Notes: generated by a model not told the origin, from the sequence alone. DNA of 28,471 nucleotides from Haliea sp041746975 (GCA_041746975.1 JBGTGB010000296.1:1-28471); one strand, 5' to 3'. Numbered from the stretch's first letter, positions 15,475-24,335 are shown. Program-made: numbers and translations.

Positions 15475-17026
15475 GAGCCGCTCCGGAGGTATCTTGCAGC
15501 AAGTCGCAGAGCTCGCGACCGGGGTGTTGGATACCGGTGATCTCACTGTCCAGGCGGATTGCCCGCGAGTTCAGCGTCGTAAACGATGGCCACGAAGGCA
15601 GGCCTGTGCCGTTGGGGTCGCCGTTGCGGGCAAAATTGACCCAGTACGCCATCATGGAGCGGGTCAAAGCCTCATCCTCTGCAGTGGTCGGCAGCCAGTC
15701 ATCGTGGGTAGCGAAGACATAGGGCAGCTCCGCACCGTGGTAAGCCCCGATGGATGCCGCCTTGTCACCTTCACGCTGGCGAGAAAAATAGTAGGCCCAG
15801 CTCCTGCCGCCGGCGGCCGCCACCTCACCGGCAAGATACAGCGACGGGCAAATGAACTGATTTGCCGTGATGAGCCTGTCGAGAGCGCGCCGTGAATCCG
15901 AATCCCGCCCAAAATGGGCGAGAACTGGTTCAACGAGCTGCGCCGGCAGGTTCTCTCTACTCCACAACTCCAGGCTGGCATCCTCCTCCAGATACATAAG
16001 CCACTCATCGGCATTGGTACCAATAAGCAAATCCAGCGGTGGAAAATTGCCCTGGGCCAGACTCGCAGCCAGAGGTTCAGTCAGGGTAACGCCATCAACC
16101 ACAGGGTCAAAAAAACTGTCCTCGAATACCCGGTCTGCCGCCGCCAACAGTTGGTCCGCTGGCACGTTACGCAGGCCGTCCAACGTACCCGCCGTGCTGC
16201 CAGCCAGTTCACGCTGCAACTCCAGCGCTTTCGCGAGTTGCTGTTCCCGCGACACTCGACCAGAGATCGCCCAGCCCGCACTCTGGTGAATAACGCGCTG
16301 GAACAGGCCTTTTGCTTTCGGCGCCACCATCAGGTGCGCGATATTGCTGGCACCCGCGGATTCGCCAACCAGAGTAACATTCCCGGGGTCGCCGCCTGCT
16401 GCACCAACGTGCCGCTGCACCCATTCGAGTGCGGCGATCAGGTCCAGCAAGGCGAAGTTGGACTCGGCCAGGTCCGGATGTGAAAAAAAGCCAAATACCC
16501 CAAGTCTGTAGGCAATGCTGACCACTACTACATTCTGCCGCGCAAGGTTTTCGCCAATGTAGTTCGGCTCGTAGGCCCAGCCACCGCGATTACTGCCGCC
16601 GTGAACATACACGATGACTGGAAGTGGCGATGCACCCCGCACTTGCGGGCGCCAGAGATTCAGGTAGAGGCAATCCTCGCTCACCGGCGGCGGACCGATG
16701 CTGGCGGGATCACCCCCAAAGGAGGCTATCAGGTCCCTATACCAGCGGGTGATATGGTCCCCCTGGTAGCAGGCGGGGCCGAACTCCCGGGCTTCGGTGA
16801 CTGGGGCGCTGTAGTGTACGGCTTGTGGGGGGCGCCAGCGTAATTCACCGACGGGCGCGGCCGCGAACTTTACCCCGAGAAAGGCCTCTACAGCACCATC
16901 TGCGCTATACAACCCTTCCAGTCGGGTGCCCTGCAGCTGGATAACTGGACCCGCAGCGCTAACCGGGGAACAGGCCGCGAGCAGCAGCACCAGACATAGC
17001 GACGCCCGCAACGCCGTCCTAGGCAT
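15461..17026 (-). CDS. Type-B carboxylesterase, predicted lipoprotein
   Basis: This 521-aa carboxylesterase/cholinesterase-family enzyme has a signal with lipobox LLLAAC (Cys19), so it should be a membrane-anchored envelope lipoprotein. The catalytic set is visible: EDCLYLNLW (118-126), oxyanion VHGG (141-144), nucleophile Ser223 in GESAGAS, acid Glu341 in GTNADEW and His430 in AYHGAELPYVF. It hydrolyses carboxylic esters; the substrate is unknown. ATG 17026 is chosen because it places the signal peptide at the N-terminus and overlaps the upstream gene's stop as ATGCCTAG. The next gene, BCCT, starts inside its 3' end. The context suggests that an ester is cleaved in the periplasm before import of one product. 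Confidence 0.9.
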   Translation of the reverse strand: MPRTALRASLCLVLLLAACSPVSAAGPVIQLQGTRLEGLYSADGAVEAFLGVKFAAAPVGELRWRPPQAVHYSAPVTEAREFGPACYQGDHITRWYRDLIASFGGDPASIGPPPVSEDCLYLNLWRPQVRGASPLPVIVYVHGGSNRGGWAYEPNYIGENLARQNVVVVSIAYRLGVFGFFSHPDLAESNFALLDLIAALEWVQRHVGAAGGDPGNVTLVGESAGASNIAHLMVAPKAKGLFQRVIHQSAGWAISGRVSREQQLAKALELQRELAGSTAGTLDGLRNVPADQLLAAADRVFEDSFFDPVVDGVTLTEPLAASLAQGNFPPLDLLIGTNADEWLMYLEEDASLELWSRENLPAQLVEPVLAHFGRDSDSRRALDRLITANQFICPSLYLAGEVAAAGGRSWAYYFSRQREGDKAASIGAYHGAELPYVFATHDDWLPTTAEDEALTRSMMAYWVNFARNGDPNGTGLPSWPSFTTLNSRAIRLDSEITGIQHPGRELCDLLQDTSGAAHATD

Positions 17027-18005
17027 TGACGTTGACCACAACGCAGCCGCCGAAGCCACCCTGCTCAATCAATTCGTGGGCGCGAACCATATCCCCGAAA
17101 GGAACACTGTGGGCAATCCGGTGCTGCAGTCGTCCAGCCTGCAGGGCGGCGCAGGTATCCTCTACTGCCTGGGCTTTCGCCTTTTCGGGCATGGCGTAGA
17201 CAATGACCATACGTACCGTGAGATCCATGAACATCATGTCGCGAAACGGTAATTTCGGTTCGGCGACAGACGAAGAGTAGGTGGCGATGGTGCCGCCGAT
17301 GCGAATGCTCTGCAGTACTTCGCCCAAGTTGGCGCCGAAATCCACCTCCACCACGCGATCTATTTTCCTGCCTTCATTGCAGTCGATCGCAGCCAACGCC
17401 CAGCCCGACTCCCGGTGATTGACAACCTCGTCGGCACCCACTGACCGACAGAGCGCGGCGTCTTTCTCGTTACTCGCCGTCGCGATCACTCTGGCGCCGG
17501 CCACCTTTGCCCACTGTATGGCGTAGTAGCCAACCCGCCCTGCGCCGCCGGTAACGAGCACGGTTTGCCCCGCCACGTCGCCATCGACAAAGACGCAGCG
17601 GTGTGCAGTCATGATCGGGATACCAATGCAGGCACCCACCTCGAAACTGGCTTCGTCAGGCAGGCACGGCGCGCGCAGCGCATCCAAAGCGACGTACTCG
17701 GCCGCAGTGCCGAAGCGACGACCATACTGCGCCTGGTAGACGAATACCCGCTCGCCGATGCGTGCCGGGTCAACACCCTCGCCAACAGCGGTGACAACGC
17801 CGGCGCCATCGCTGTGGGGGATGACCAGGCCGTTGTCCAGCAGATTGGGGAAAGCGCCCGCGCGCTTCTTCACATCTGATGGATTCACTCCTGATGTGTA
17901 GAGCTTGACCAGCACCTCTCCTGGACCGGGCTCCGGACAGGGCTGTTCGCCAAAAACCAGCGTGTCGGCGGCAGCGCCGAATGATTCAAACCAGGCAGCT
18001 TGCAT
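17019..18005 (-). CDS. Zinc-independent MDR, NADPH:quinone reductase-like
   Basis: This 328-aa medium-chain dehydrogenase/reductase belongs to the quinone oxidoreductase (zeta-crystallin-like) branch. The N-terminal GroES-like half contains GEVLVKLYTSGVNPSDVKKR (29-48) and HSDGAGVVTAVGEGV. The Rossmann half has the dinucleotide loop VTGGAGRVGYYAIQWAK (151-167) and SVGADEVVNHR. The structural and catalytic zinc cysteines of alcohol dehydrogenases are absent. Such enzymes reduce quinones or enones using NADPH, or act in catabolic side reactions. It starts 24 nt after the SDR stop, and its stop overlaps the esterase start by 8 nt. It is cytoplasmic. Confidence 0.88.
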   Translation of the reverse strand: MQAAWFESFGAAADTLVFGEQPCPEPGPGEVLVKLYTSGVNPSDVKKRAGAFPNLLDNGLVIPHSDGAGVVTAVGEGVDPARIGERVFVYQAQYGRRFGTAAEYVALDALRAPCLPDEASFEVGACIGIPIMTAHRCVFVDGDVAGQTVLVTGGAGRVGYYAIQWAKVAGARVIATASNEKDAALCRSVGADEVVNHRESGWALAAIDCNEGRKIDRVVEVDFGANLGEVLQSIRIGGTIATYSSSVAEPKLPFRDMMFMDLTVRMVIVYAMPEKAKAQAVEDTCAALQAGRLQHRIAHSVPFGDMVRAHELIEQGGFGGCVVVNVNA

Positions 18006-18029
18006 TATCGTTTCCCGTTTAGTGAGTGT

Positions 18030-18806
18030 TCAGAGCAACCAGTTGGACAGGCCTTCAGTGTGCCCGTCGATGGCCAGTGCCTGACCGGATATATGTTTGC
18101 CCGCGCTGGAACAGAGGAACTTCACCGTTGCCGCAATGTCTTCCGCGTTGACAAAAGCGCGCATGGAACTCTGTCGGCGGTAGACGTCGCGAATGGCATC
18201 GGGCTCCAAGCCTCGCTCCTCCGCTTCCTTTTCAATGACCCGGTCAATCCTCGGGCCGCTAACCGATCCCGGACACAGGGCGTTCACGCGTACCCCGTGA
18301 GGGCCCAACTCCATGGCCCATGTCTTGGTCAATCCCACCAGTGCCCATTTCGCTGCGGTATAGGGCGAGCGCAAGGGAAAGCCGAACAAGGCCGCGTTCG
18401 AGGACATGTTGATCATGCAACCGCGACTCTCCCTGAGCATAGGGACGGCCAGGCGGGTAACATAGAATATGCTGTTGAGATTGACTGCGATAGTGCGGTC
18501 CCAGGCGTCCGGTTCCACCTCCTCGATGGGCGCTGTCGGCCCCGCAATGCCAACGTTGTTGACCAGGATATCGAGCCGCCCGTAGGTACTGTGCAAATCC
18601 CGGAACAACACGTCTACGTCATCAACACGGGACATATCGCCCTGTGTTGCAGTTATCCCCGGATTTGCCGCCAGACAACGTTCAATCGCCAGCGGGTCCA
18701 CGTCGCTGACGTGCACACTGACGCCATCCGCGAGCAAGCATTCGGCAATGGCTTTGCCAATGCCCGAGGCACCGGCGGTTATCAACGCTACGCGGTTTTG
18801 GGCCAT
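18030..18806 (-). CDS. Classical SDR oxidoreductase, first gene of the operon
   Basis: This 258-aa classical short-chain dehydrogenase has GASGIG (12-17) for the cofactor, Asp-containing VSDVDP after strand 2 (suggesting NAD preference), GDMS, NNVG (83-86), and the catalytic Ser136, Tyr149 and Lys153 (YTAAK). PGSVSGPRID (179-188) and IDGHTEG near the C-terminus are typical. It should oxidise or reduce a secondary alcohol/ketone pair; the substrate is unknown. ATG 18806 is used; an in-frame start at 18842 would add 12 residues unlike the family. It heads the minus-strand operon SDR-MDR-esterase-BCCT. A 211-bp region with two GAAAAATA sites and a dyad separates it from the divergent LysR gene. 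Confidence 0.9.
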   Translation of the reverse strand: MAQNRVALITAGASGIGKAIAECLLADGVSVHVSDVDPLAIERCLAANPGITATQGDMSRVDDVDVLFRDLHSTYGRLDILVNNVGIAGPTAPIEEVEPDAWDRTIAVNLNSIFYVTRLAVPMLRESRGCMINMSSNAALFGFPLRSPYTAAKWALVGLTKTWAMELGPHGVRVNALCPGSVSGPRIDRVIEKEAEERGLEPDAIRDVYRRQSSMRAFVNAEDIAATVKFLCSSAGKHISGQALAIDGHTEGLSNWLL

Positions 18807-18906
18807 TATTTCACTCTCGTAAACTGTTATTTTCTGGCTCACTGTGAGGTATCAGCGGCCATTGCTGAGGGCGTCATGCTCGCAGCGGCAGGGCCTCCAC
18901 GCAAAT

Positions 18907-18925
18907 GAAAAATATAGACTTACAG
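18907..18925 (+). promoter_or_regulatory. GAAAAATA motif site 1, upstream of the SDR operon
   Basis: GAAAAATATAGACTTACAG begins 101 nt upstream of the SDR start codon. It shares its core with sites ahead of the LysR gene (18985-19003) and the TonB receptor (24035-24055), all in the same orientation relative to the gene they precede. It is a candidate LysR-type activator site, inferred from position and similarity. Confidence 0.5.
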
Positions 18926-18941
18926 ATGAGTTTGTCTCATC
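18925..18941. promoter_or_regulatory. Inverted repeat GATGAG-N5-CTCATC
   Basis: A perfect 6-bp dyad with a five-base spacer lies in the SDR/LysR divergent region and touches motif site 1. It may be part of the regulator's recognition site. It is not followed by a T-run on either strand, so it does not look like a terminator. Confidence 0.45.
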
Positions 18942-18984
18942 CTTGAGGCAGTAATATAGCCATAAAAAGGCTTCCGCCCAAACT

Positions 18985-19003
18985 CACAGTTATATTTTTC
19001 TAA
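18985..19003 (-). promoter_or_regulatory. GAAAAATA motif site 2, next to the LysR start
   Basis: On the minus strand this reads TTAGAAAAATATAACTGTG; the first 11 bases are identical to site 3 upstream of the TonB receptor. It ends about 15 nt before the LysR start codon and abuts the ribosome site, a position suited to autorepression. Confidence 0.5.
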
Positions 19004-19017
19004 ATTGGAGATCGCCG

Positions 19018-20007
19018 GTGACCGGAATTCAGCAACGCCGTCGCTTGCCGCCGCTGAATGCGCTAAGGGCCTTCGAAGCGGCCGCCAGGCACCTGAGCTT
19101 CAAGGAGGCCGCCAACGAGCTCAATGTTTCCCAATCCGCGGTGAGCCACCAGGTTAAAACGCTTGAGGATGTGCTGGGTACCAGCCTCTTTACGCGCAAG
19201 GTTCGTTCGGTCGAACTGACCCGCAAGGGACGGCTCTACTACCCCATCCTGCGCGCTGCATTCGAGAGTATCGCCGAAGGCACCCAGATCATTCTCGAGG
19301 AAGCGTCAATCGCCGTATTCACGCTGCACGTCTACTCGACGTTTACCATCCGTTGGCTGCTGCCACGGCTTGCGCGCTTTCAAGACGCCCACCCGGATAT
19401 TCAGGTGCGACTGCACACCTCCCAGGATGACGTCAATTTCGATCAGGACGACATAGACGCTGCAATCATGATCGGCCAGCCGGTCAACCCGAACCTCCAC
19501 TATGACTACCTGTTCGACTGTGAGCTGTTTCCGGTATGCAGCCCCCTTTACCTGGAACGGAATGGACCGCTGACTGATCCGACCGAGCTCTCCAGACATC
19601 CGCTGCTGCAGGTCTACCCCTCGGCAGGCGACTGGCGAGTCTGGCTGGAAACCAACGATGTGAGGGGCGTGCAACCAGACTCCGGCCTGCAATTTGAAAG
19701 CTACGATGTCGCCCTCAGCAGTGCAGTCCAGGGAATGGGCATCGCGCTGGGACAGCAGCCCTACGTCGAGCGCGAATTCGCCAGCGGTACGCTGGTTGAA
19801 GTGTTCCCATCATTGCGCATCCCCAACCCCAACCGGTGGTTCCTTGCCTGCCGCAGCGACAAACGCCATGCAGTCAAACTGGAAACCTTCCGTCGCTGGG
19901 TGCTGAATGAGGCCCAGGCAGACCAGGCATTAAAATTCGGCGGTCGCGTTCCCTCGATCACTGACGCGGGGGGACGCGGTCCAGCACAGGGCCCAGGGCT
20001 CTCTTGA
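19018..20007 (+). CDS. LysR-family regulator, GcvA type
   Basis: This 329-aa regulator begins RRRLPPLNALRAFEAAARHL, the characteristic opening of GcvA/AmpR-like LysR proteins. The winged HTH (about 10-65) continues with SFKEAANELNVSQSAVSHQV and LEDVLGTSLFTRK. The effector domain (about 95-300) has TFTIRWLLPRLARFQ, DIDAAIMIG and GMGIALGQQPYVE. GTG 19018 is the start, with GGAG 8 nt upstream. It is divergent from the SDR operon and converges on the TPR-sulfotransferase gene, overlapping its 3' end by 50 nt. It is the likely local regulator of both catabolic operons; the inducer is unknown. The final ~20 residues (Gly/Pro-rich) are antisense to that neighbour's end and may be extra. Confidence 0.9.
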   Translation: MTGIQQRRRLPPLNALRAFEAAARHLSFKEAANELNVSQSAVSHQVKTLEDVLGTSLFTRKVRSVELTRKGRLYYPILRAAFESIAEGTQIILEEASIAVFTLHVYSTFTIRWLLPRLARFQDAHPDIQVRLHTSQDDVNFDQDDIDAAIMIGQPVNPNLHYDYLFDCELFPVCSPLYLERNGPLTDPTELSRHPLLQVYPSAGDWRVWLETNDVRGVQPDSGLQFESYDVALSSAVQGMGIALGQQPYVEREFASGTLVEVFPSLRIPNPNRWFLACRSDKRHAVKLETFRRWVLNEAQADQALKFGGRVPSITDAGGRGPAQGPGLS

Positions 20008-21607
20008 GCGGCATCAGCCAGTCCTCAAAGTACTGCCACTGATCCATGCCACCGCGATAGATTGGCTGCCTGACCTGCTCTGAACTCGCAGTCCTCACCG
20101 TGCGCTCATTCTCGTGAAAGGCCAGGCACTGGTGCTCGAAGGGGAGCTCGCAGTAGTCGAGCATGCGCCGCACCTGGGCTTCCGTATCATTCACCATGTC
20201 CTCGTACCACACGCGCAGTACACGCCCGGGGAGTACCCGGTCCCAGTGATCCATGAGGTCAACGTAATCCCGGTAATAATTGCCGATCCTGGACAGGCCG
20301 TAGGTGAAACCCTGGCCCGAAGCAAACAGCTGCTTGTAGCCACTGAAACAGCAGTCCATGGGATGGCGCCGGGCATCTATGATTTTGGCGTCGGGCAATA
20401 TCGCGTGGATAAGCCCGATGTGGGTGAAATTGTTGGGCATTTTATCGATGAAACGGGGCCTGTCTGTTCGACGCTGTTTGGCGGTGCCGGCCAGGTAGCC
20501 CCGGCCCATCTCTTCCAGGGCCTCGGCACCCACTTCCGCCAGTATCCCGGGGTAGCGGGAGGCATCACCTCGCCGCTGCTTGCCCGACAGCTGCCGCGCC
20601 AGCGCAATGATGTCGGCCAGCTCCGCAGTGCCCTCAACCTGAGAGTGGCTTGCCAGGATCTGCTCGAGCAGGGTTGAACCCGCCCGGGGCAGGCCGACAA
20701 TAAAAATGGGGGCCCCGGACTCGCAACCCTGGCCAGCAACCGAGGCAAAAAAATCCGGCGTGAAGAAATCCTTGAGTTCGGCGAGGTTGCGACTGAACTC
20801 GCGGCTGTCCCAGGGCACGTTGCGGCCCCTCACCTGATTGCCCTTGGCATAGGCGGCCATGGCATGACGGTACTCGCCCCGGTCCTCGCGAGCCTTGCCC
20901 AGAGAAAACAGCAAATGGTAGTAGTCCCGAAACGCACAGGACTTGTCCTGCAGCAGGTCTTCAATGGCAGCAATCTGCGCATCAGTAAAGCGATAGGTTT
21001 TGAGGTTGGCGAGGCTCCAGTACGCTTCGCCCTGGCCGGTGCCCAACTCGATGCACTTTTCGTAGGCGACGATAGCCTCGTCCACGGAGCCCACCGCCCG
21101 CAGGGCATGTCCATAACTCAGGTAAGCCTGCCTGTGCGCAGGATGTTGCGCTATAACATCTGCGAGCAGGGGAATAGCGCTGGCATGTTCATTGACGTCG
21201 ACAAGGGTTGCCGCCTTGAGCGTCAGCCAGGCCGCATTGCCGGGATCGCCACGCAAAAGGATGTCCAGCTGTGCCAGAGCGTCGTCATAGCGATGCCGCT
21301 TGTAATGGACGTTGGCCAGCGCAAAGCGGGCCGCAGTGTAGTCAGGTGCGAGCTCTACGCAGCGGGCCAGCAGATTCTGGGCGTCGGCCAGCGCACCAAG
21401 GGACATTCCCAGCTCGCCGAGCATGCGGATTCCGTTCACATCGCCTGGGTGATCGTGGACATACTGGCGGAGGATGGGCTCTGCCAGCGCCAGCTCTCCC
21501 GCGCTAACGTGGCCGGCAGCCGCGACCAGCTCGGGCGCAAACCTGCCGGATCCCGCCAGTATCGGGCCGGGGCCTTCGAGCGGCACACCCATTTGCCTTG
21601 AATTCAC
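19958..21607 (-). CDS. TPR-containing sulfotransferase family protein
   Basis: This 549-aa fusion carries TPR-like helical repeats at about residues 30-255 (for example AAWLTLKAATLVDVNEHASA and AYLSYGHALRAVGSVDEAIV) and a sulfotransferase domain at about 300-540. The PAPS 5'-phosphosulfate loop is IFIVGLPRAGSTLLEQIL (301-318) and the 3'-phosphate region is DARRHPMDCCFSGYKQ (411-426), as expected for an active PAPS-dependent enzyme. No signal peptide is seen. The GTG start at 21607 has GGGAGG 8 nt upstream. It follows the TonB receptor stop by 22 nt, so the two form an operon; this pairing is common in marine gammaproteobacteria. The acceptor is unknown. Confidence 0.88.
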   Translation of the reverse strand: MNSRQMGVPLEGPGPILAGSGRFAPELVAAAGHVSAGELALAEPILRQYVHDHPGDVNGIRMLGELGMSLGALADAQNLLARCVELAPDYTAARFALANVHYKRHRYDDALAQLDILLRGDPGNAAWLTLKAATLVDVNEHASAIPLLADVIAQHPAHRQAYLSYGHALRAVGSVDEAIVAYEKCIELGTGQGEAYWSLANLKTYRFTDAQIAAIEDLLQDKSCAFRDYYHLLFSLGKAREDRGEYRHAMAAYAKGNQVRGRNVPWDSREFSRNLAELKDFFTPDFFASVAGQGCESGAPIFIVGLPRAGSTLLEQILASHSQVEGTAELADIIALARQLSGKQRRGDASRYPGILAEVGAEALEEMGRGYLAGTAKQRRTDRPRFIDKMPNNFTHIGLIHAILPDAKIIDARRHPMDCCFSGYKQLFASGQGFTYGLSRIGNYYRDYVDLMDHWDRVLPGRVLRVWYEDMVNDTEAQVRRMLDYCELPFEHQCLAFHENERTVRTASSEQVRQPIYRGGMDQWQYFEDWLMPLKRALGPVLDRVPPRQ

Positions 21608-21629
21608 GGTCGAGGCCTCCCTGTCAAGC

Positions 21630-23930
21630 CTAATCGAAGCTCATGCCAAAACTGATGCCGATTGTGCGGGGCTTGTTGACCGTGACCAGGCGCTGGATGT
21701 CGATCGAATTGATGTACAGCTCCGCCACCTTGTCTGTCAGGTTTTCAGCAAACAGGCTGGCGTGCCATCCATTACCCTCTACTCTCAGGCTGGCATTGAG
21801 GAGCCCGTAGCTGTCCATTTTCTCTCGATTTGAGAGAAAGATATCGTTCCACATGGCGTCCGTATAGGCATAGTTGAGCTGCGCGGTGGACTGCAGGCCC
21901 AAGAGCTCAAAGCCGTAGCGTCCGGTTATCGTGTACTTGCTATCTGGCGTAAACGGCAGATCCTGGCCATCGATTGCCGAAGCGGGCTCTCCCGGCGCGC
22001 GGAAATAGTCTTCGGTCAACTCAGCCTTGTTGTACGCATAGGACAACACGAACTCAAGCTTCTCTGTCACCAGGAAGGTACTGTCAACTTCGATGCCCCG
22101 GCTCTCCGCCTGGCCGACGTTGTCCACCAGGCCAAGCAGGGAAATATCGGGATTGAAGAAGCCGATCTGGATATCGTCCCACTCCATGAAGTAGAGCGCA
22201 CCATTGAGGCGCCAGCGGCCATCCAGTAGCGTGCTCTTCATCCCCAGCTCGTAGCTGGTCAGGAAATCCGGCTCATAGGTCTGGCCCACGCCTGGAGCTC
22301 GATTGGTGCCACCCGGCCGATAGCCCTCGGCGAACGTGGCATACGCCATCACATCGTCGCTGAAGTTGTAGGCAAGATTGAGCTTGAGGGTGCCATCGTT
22401 ACCGGAAAACTTGCTGTCCACATTGTCCGGCGGGCGGGTATCCGAGAATCCGAAGCAACAGTTGGGCCAGAACACAGTACCTACGAAACCCTGCAGGACG
22501 GTCTCGCCATCGAACCAGCGGTAGCCGATGGTGCCCTTGAGATTATCGGTAAAGCGGTAGCCGAATTCACCGAACAGCGATATCTCACTGTCTTCGCGCC
22601 GCTGGTCGGTCTGGAAGTAAAGATCGTCTTCAACGGCGGCACCCGGATTGATGGGAGGTATGGACCAGCGGCTGTCGAAGGCCGTCTTCTGATTTGAATA
22701 GAAGGTGCCGAGCACCCAGTCCACACGCTCGCCCTGGGACATGAGCCGCAGCTCGTGTGTCTGGTACTTCATATCCGTGTGATTTGAGTACTGGATACTT
22801 GGGTCAACGCAAGGCCCGAAGTAGGACACATAGCAGGTGTAGTAGGGCTCAACGGCTCCGTCGATGGAATAGTGCGAGTAATCGCTGTAGGTATCAAACT
22901 GGCGATCCAGATAGGAACCGGCATAGGTCAGATCTGCAAAACCGAGATCCCCCTGTACCGTCAGAGAAAACTGGGTCCACTCGTCTTCCTGCCTGTCCTC
23001 GAAGAAGCGCCCGACCTTGAAGTCACCGAGACCCTCCGGGTCGTGATCCCACACCCCATCGGATTCGAGGCTCTGGTACATCACGCTGGCGGTTGTCGTC
23101 CAGCTATCCGAGAGGTCGACACTGAGCGCAGCGCGCATGCCCTGCTTCTCCGACTCGTTGAAGTCATCCTTCACGAAGCCCTCATTACCACGGGTGATGC
23201 CACTCAGGGGGAAACTGATCGTTGACGGCGCAGCGTCAATGTAGCCGCCGTCATCGTCCCACCAGCCGGTCAGGCGCAGTGCTGCGCTTTCGCCCAGCGG
23301 GACATTGATAAAACCTTCCGTCATCCAGCCATCGCCCCCGCCGGAGATGGTCTCCGCGGAAACATCGAATCCAGCCTCGAAAGCGCTGGGGTCGGGCTTG
23401 TTGGTAATGATCCTGAGGTTCCCGGCCTGGGAAGCGGCTCCGTACAGCGTACCCTGCGGCCCCATCAGAACTTCGATACGCTCCACGTCGTAGATGTGAA
23501 CATCCAGATTGAAACCGATCGCGGTAACCGGCTGCTCGTTCAGGTATATGGCCACCGATGGCCCCTGCAGAGACTGGTTGGAGTTCCCGCCTTCGGAAAT
23601 GCCGCGCATGAACAGCGAAGCCTGGCCTGGCCTGCGCTGGGTGTAGGATATTGACGGCAGTTGCGCGACATAATCCTGGAAATTGGTGATATTCAGATCA
23701 TCGAGGTCGCTCTGGTTCAGCGCCGAAATACTGATCGGGACATCCTGCAGGCTCTCTGCCCGCTTCTGGGCGGTAACCACGACCTCTTCCAGCCTGAAGC
23801 TGTCCTGGGCATAGACCATGGAACTTGTCGCCAGTGTGGCCATCAAGGTCGCATTCCTGACGTGCATGGCAATCGGCTTGCGTGATAAGCGCCCGGGCAA
23901 CGGCGATGCAATCGGTCGATTTTGGCTCAT
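21630..23930 (-). CDS. TonB-dependent outer-membrane receptor
   Basis: This 766-aa receptor has a signal peptide ending near VYAQ (residue 41), a TonB box LEEVVVTAQ (48-56) and a plug domain (about 60-175: DVPISISALNQ, then RGISEGGNSNQ and VEVLMGPQGTLYGA-like text at 130-160). A 22-strand barrel follows to the C-terminus, with GYRPGGTNR-type loops and FAENLTDK. The last residues are FGMSFD; an aromatic usually comes last, and here Asp follows it. It belongs to the broad FecA/CirA-like group that imports diverse organics and is not siderophore-specific. GGAGAAG supports ATG 23930; an internal Met22 would give a shorter signal peptide. It is first in an operon with the sulfotransferase. Confidence 0.93.
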   Translation of the reverse strand: MSQNRPIASPLPGRLSRKPIAMHVRNATLMATLATSSMVYAQDSFRLEEVVVTAQKRAESLQDVPISISALNQSDLDDLNITNFQDYVAQLPSISYTQRRPGQASLFMRGISEGGNSNQSLQGPSVAIYLNEQPVTAIGFNLDVHIYDVERIEVLMGPQGTLYGAASQAGNLRIITNKPDPSAFEAGFDVSAETISGGGDGWMTEGFINVPLGESAALRLTGWWDDDGGYIDAAPSTISFPLSGITRGNEGFVKDDFNESEKQGMRAALSVDLSDSWTTTASVMYQSLESDGVWDHDPEGLGDFKVGRFFEDRQEDEWTQFSLTVQGDLGFADLTYAGSYLDRQFDTYSDYSHYSIDGAVEPYYTCYVSYFGPCVDPSIQYSNHTDMKYQTHELRLMSQGERVDWVLGTFYSNQKTAFDSRWSIPPINPGAAVEDDLYFQTDQRREDSEISLFGEFGYRFTDNLKGTIGYRWFDGETVLQGFVGTVFWPNCCFGFSDTRPPDNVDSKFSGNDGTLKLNLAYNFSDDVMAYATFAEGYRPGGTNRAPGVGQTYEPDFLTSYELGMKSTLLDGRWRLNGALYFMEWDDIQIGFFNPDISLLGLVDNVGQAESRGIEVDSTFLVTEKLEFVLSYAYNKAELTEDYFRAPGEPASAIDGQDLPFTPDSKYTITGRYGFELLGLQSTAQLNYAYTDAMWNDIFLSNREKMDSYGLLNASLRVEGNGWHASLFAENLTDKVAELYINSIDIQRLVTVNKPRTIGISFGMSFD

Positions 23931-24034
23931 GCTACTTCTCCACTATTTATCGTTATGAGTACAAAGCAGTACTTAGGCGTGGAGAGTACCTTCCCCATGG
24001 AAATCCCGGCAAACGAGCATTTCTCTAGCACACA

Positions 24035-24055
24035 TTAGAAAAATAGATTTATGTG
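24035..24055 (+). promoter_or_regulatory. GAAAAATA motif site 3, upstream of the TonB receptor
   Basis: This site starts TTAGAAAAATA, identical over those 11 bases to the site beside the LysR start. The GAAAAATA core begins 108 nt upstream of the receptor ATG, close to the 101 nt seen for the SDR operon. The rest of 23931-24169 shows no gene and no clear hairpin. Confidence 0.5.
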
Positions 24056-24169
24056 GGGAATACGACGAATAATTTAGATGTTTGTCAGTGGCAGAACATG
24101 AACGCAGCTAACGTATTGAAGTGGCCCCCACAACTGGGCAAGACATTGGGGGATTTTAGGGCTGCTGAT

Positions 24170-24335
24170 TCATGTTGGAGCGGTTTTGCCTTTTAGGTGC
24201 TCGGCAGGCTCAGGCGAGACTCCTGAAGAGAGGCAGTATAGCACCGGAGTCAATCCGAGTGAGACGAGCAAGGTCCCGATTCCTAGCCCGAAGGCCAGCG
24301 CACTCGCCATTCCGAAGAAGAGAATGTCCTTCAAG
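24170..24335 (-). pseudogene. RND-type efflux permease, C-terminal fragment
   Basis: The minus strand encodes LLKDILFFGMASALAFGLGI, then GTLLVSLGLTPVLYCL and a short polar tail ending KTAPT and a stop. This matches the last transmembrane helix and end of RND permeases (the usual pattern is G...F.T.L.L...PVLY). Only ~55 codons survive and no upstream part is present, since repeat A follows directly. It is a relic of a large gene otherwise missing from this window. Confidence 0.55.

Noticed and set aside
16601..18005. Tight 8-nt and 14-nt gene overlaps as unusual
   Set aside because: Short overlaps with coupled translation are common in bacterial operons; they are recorded in the gene entries but are not remarkable alone.
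18000..18908. A 302-codon plus-strand frame opposite the SDR gene
   Set aside because: The antisense strand encodes a clear classical SDR with all catalytic motifs, and this frame shows none.
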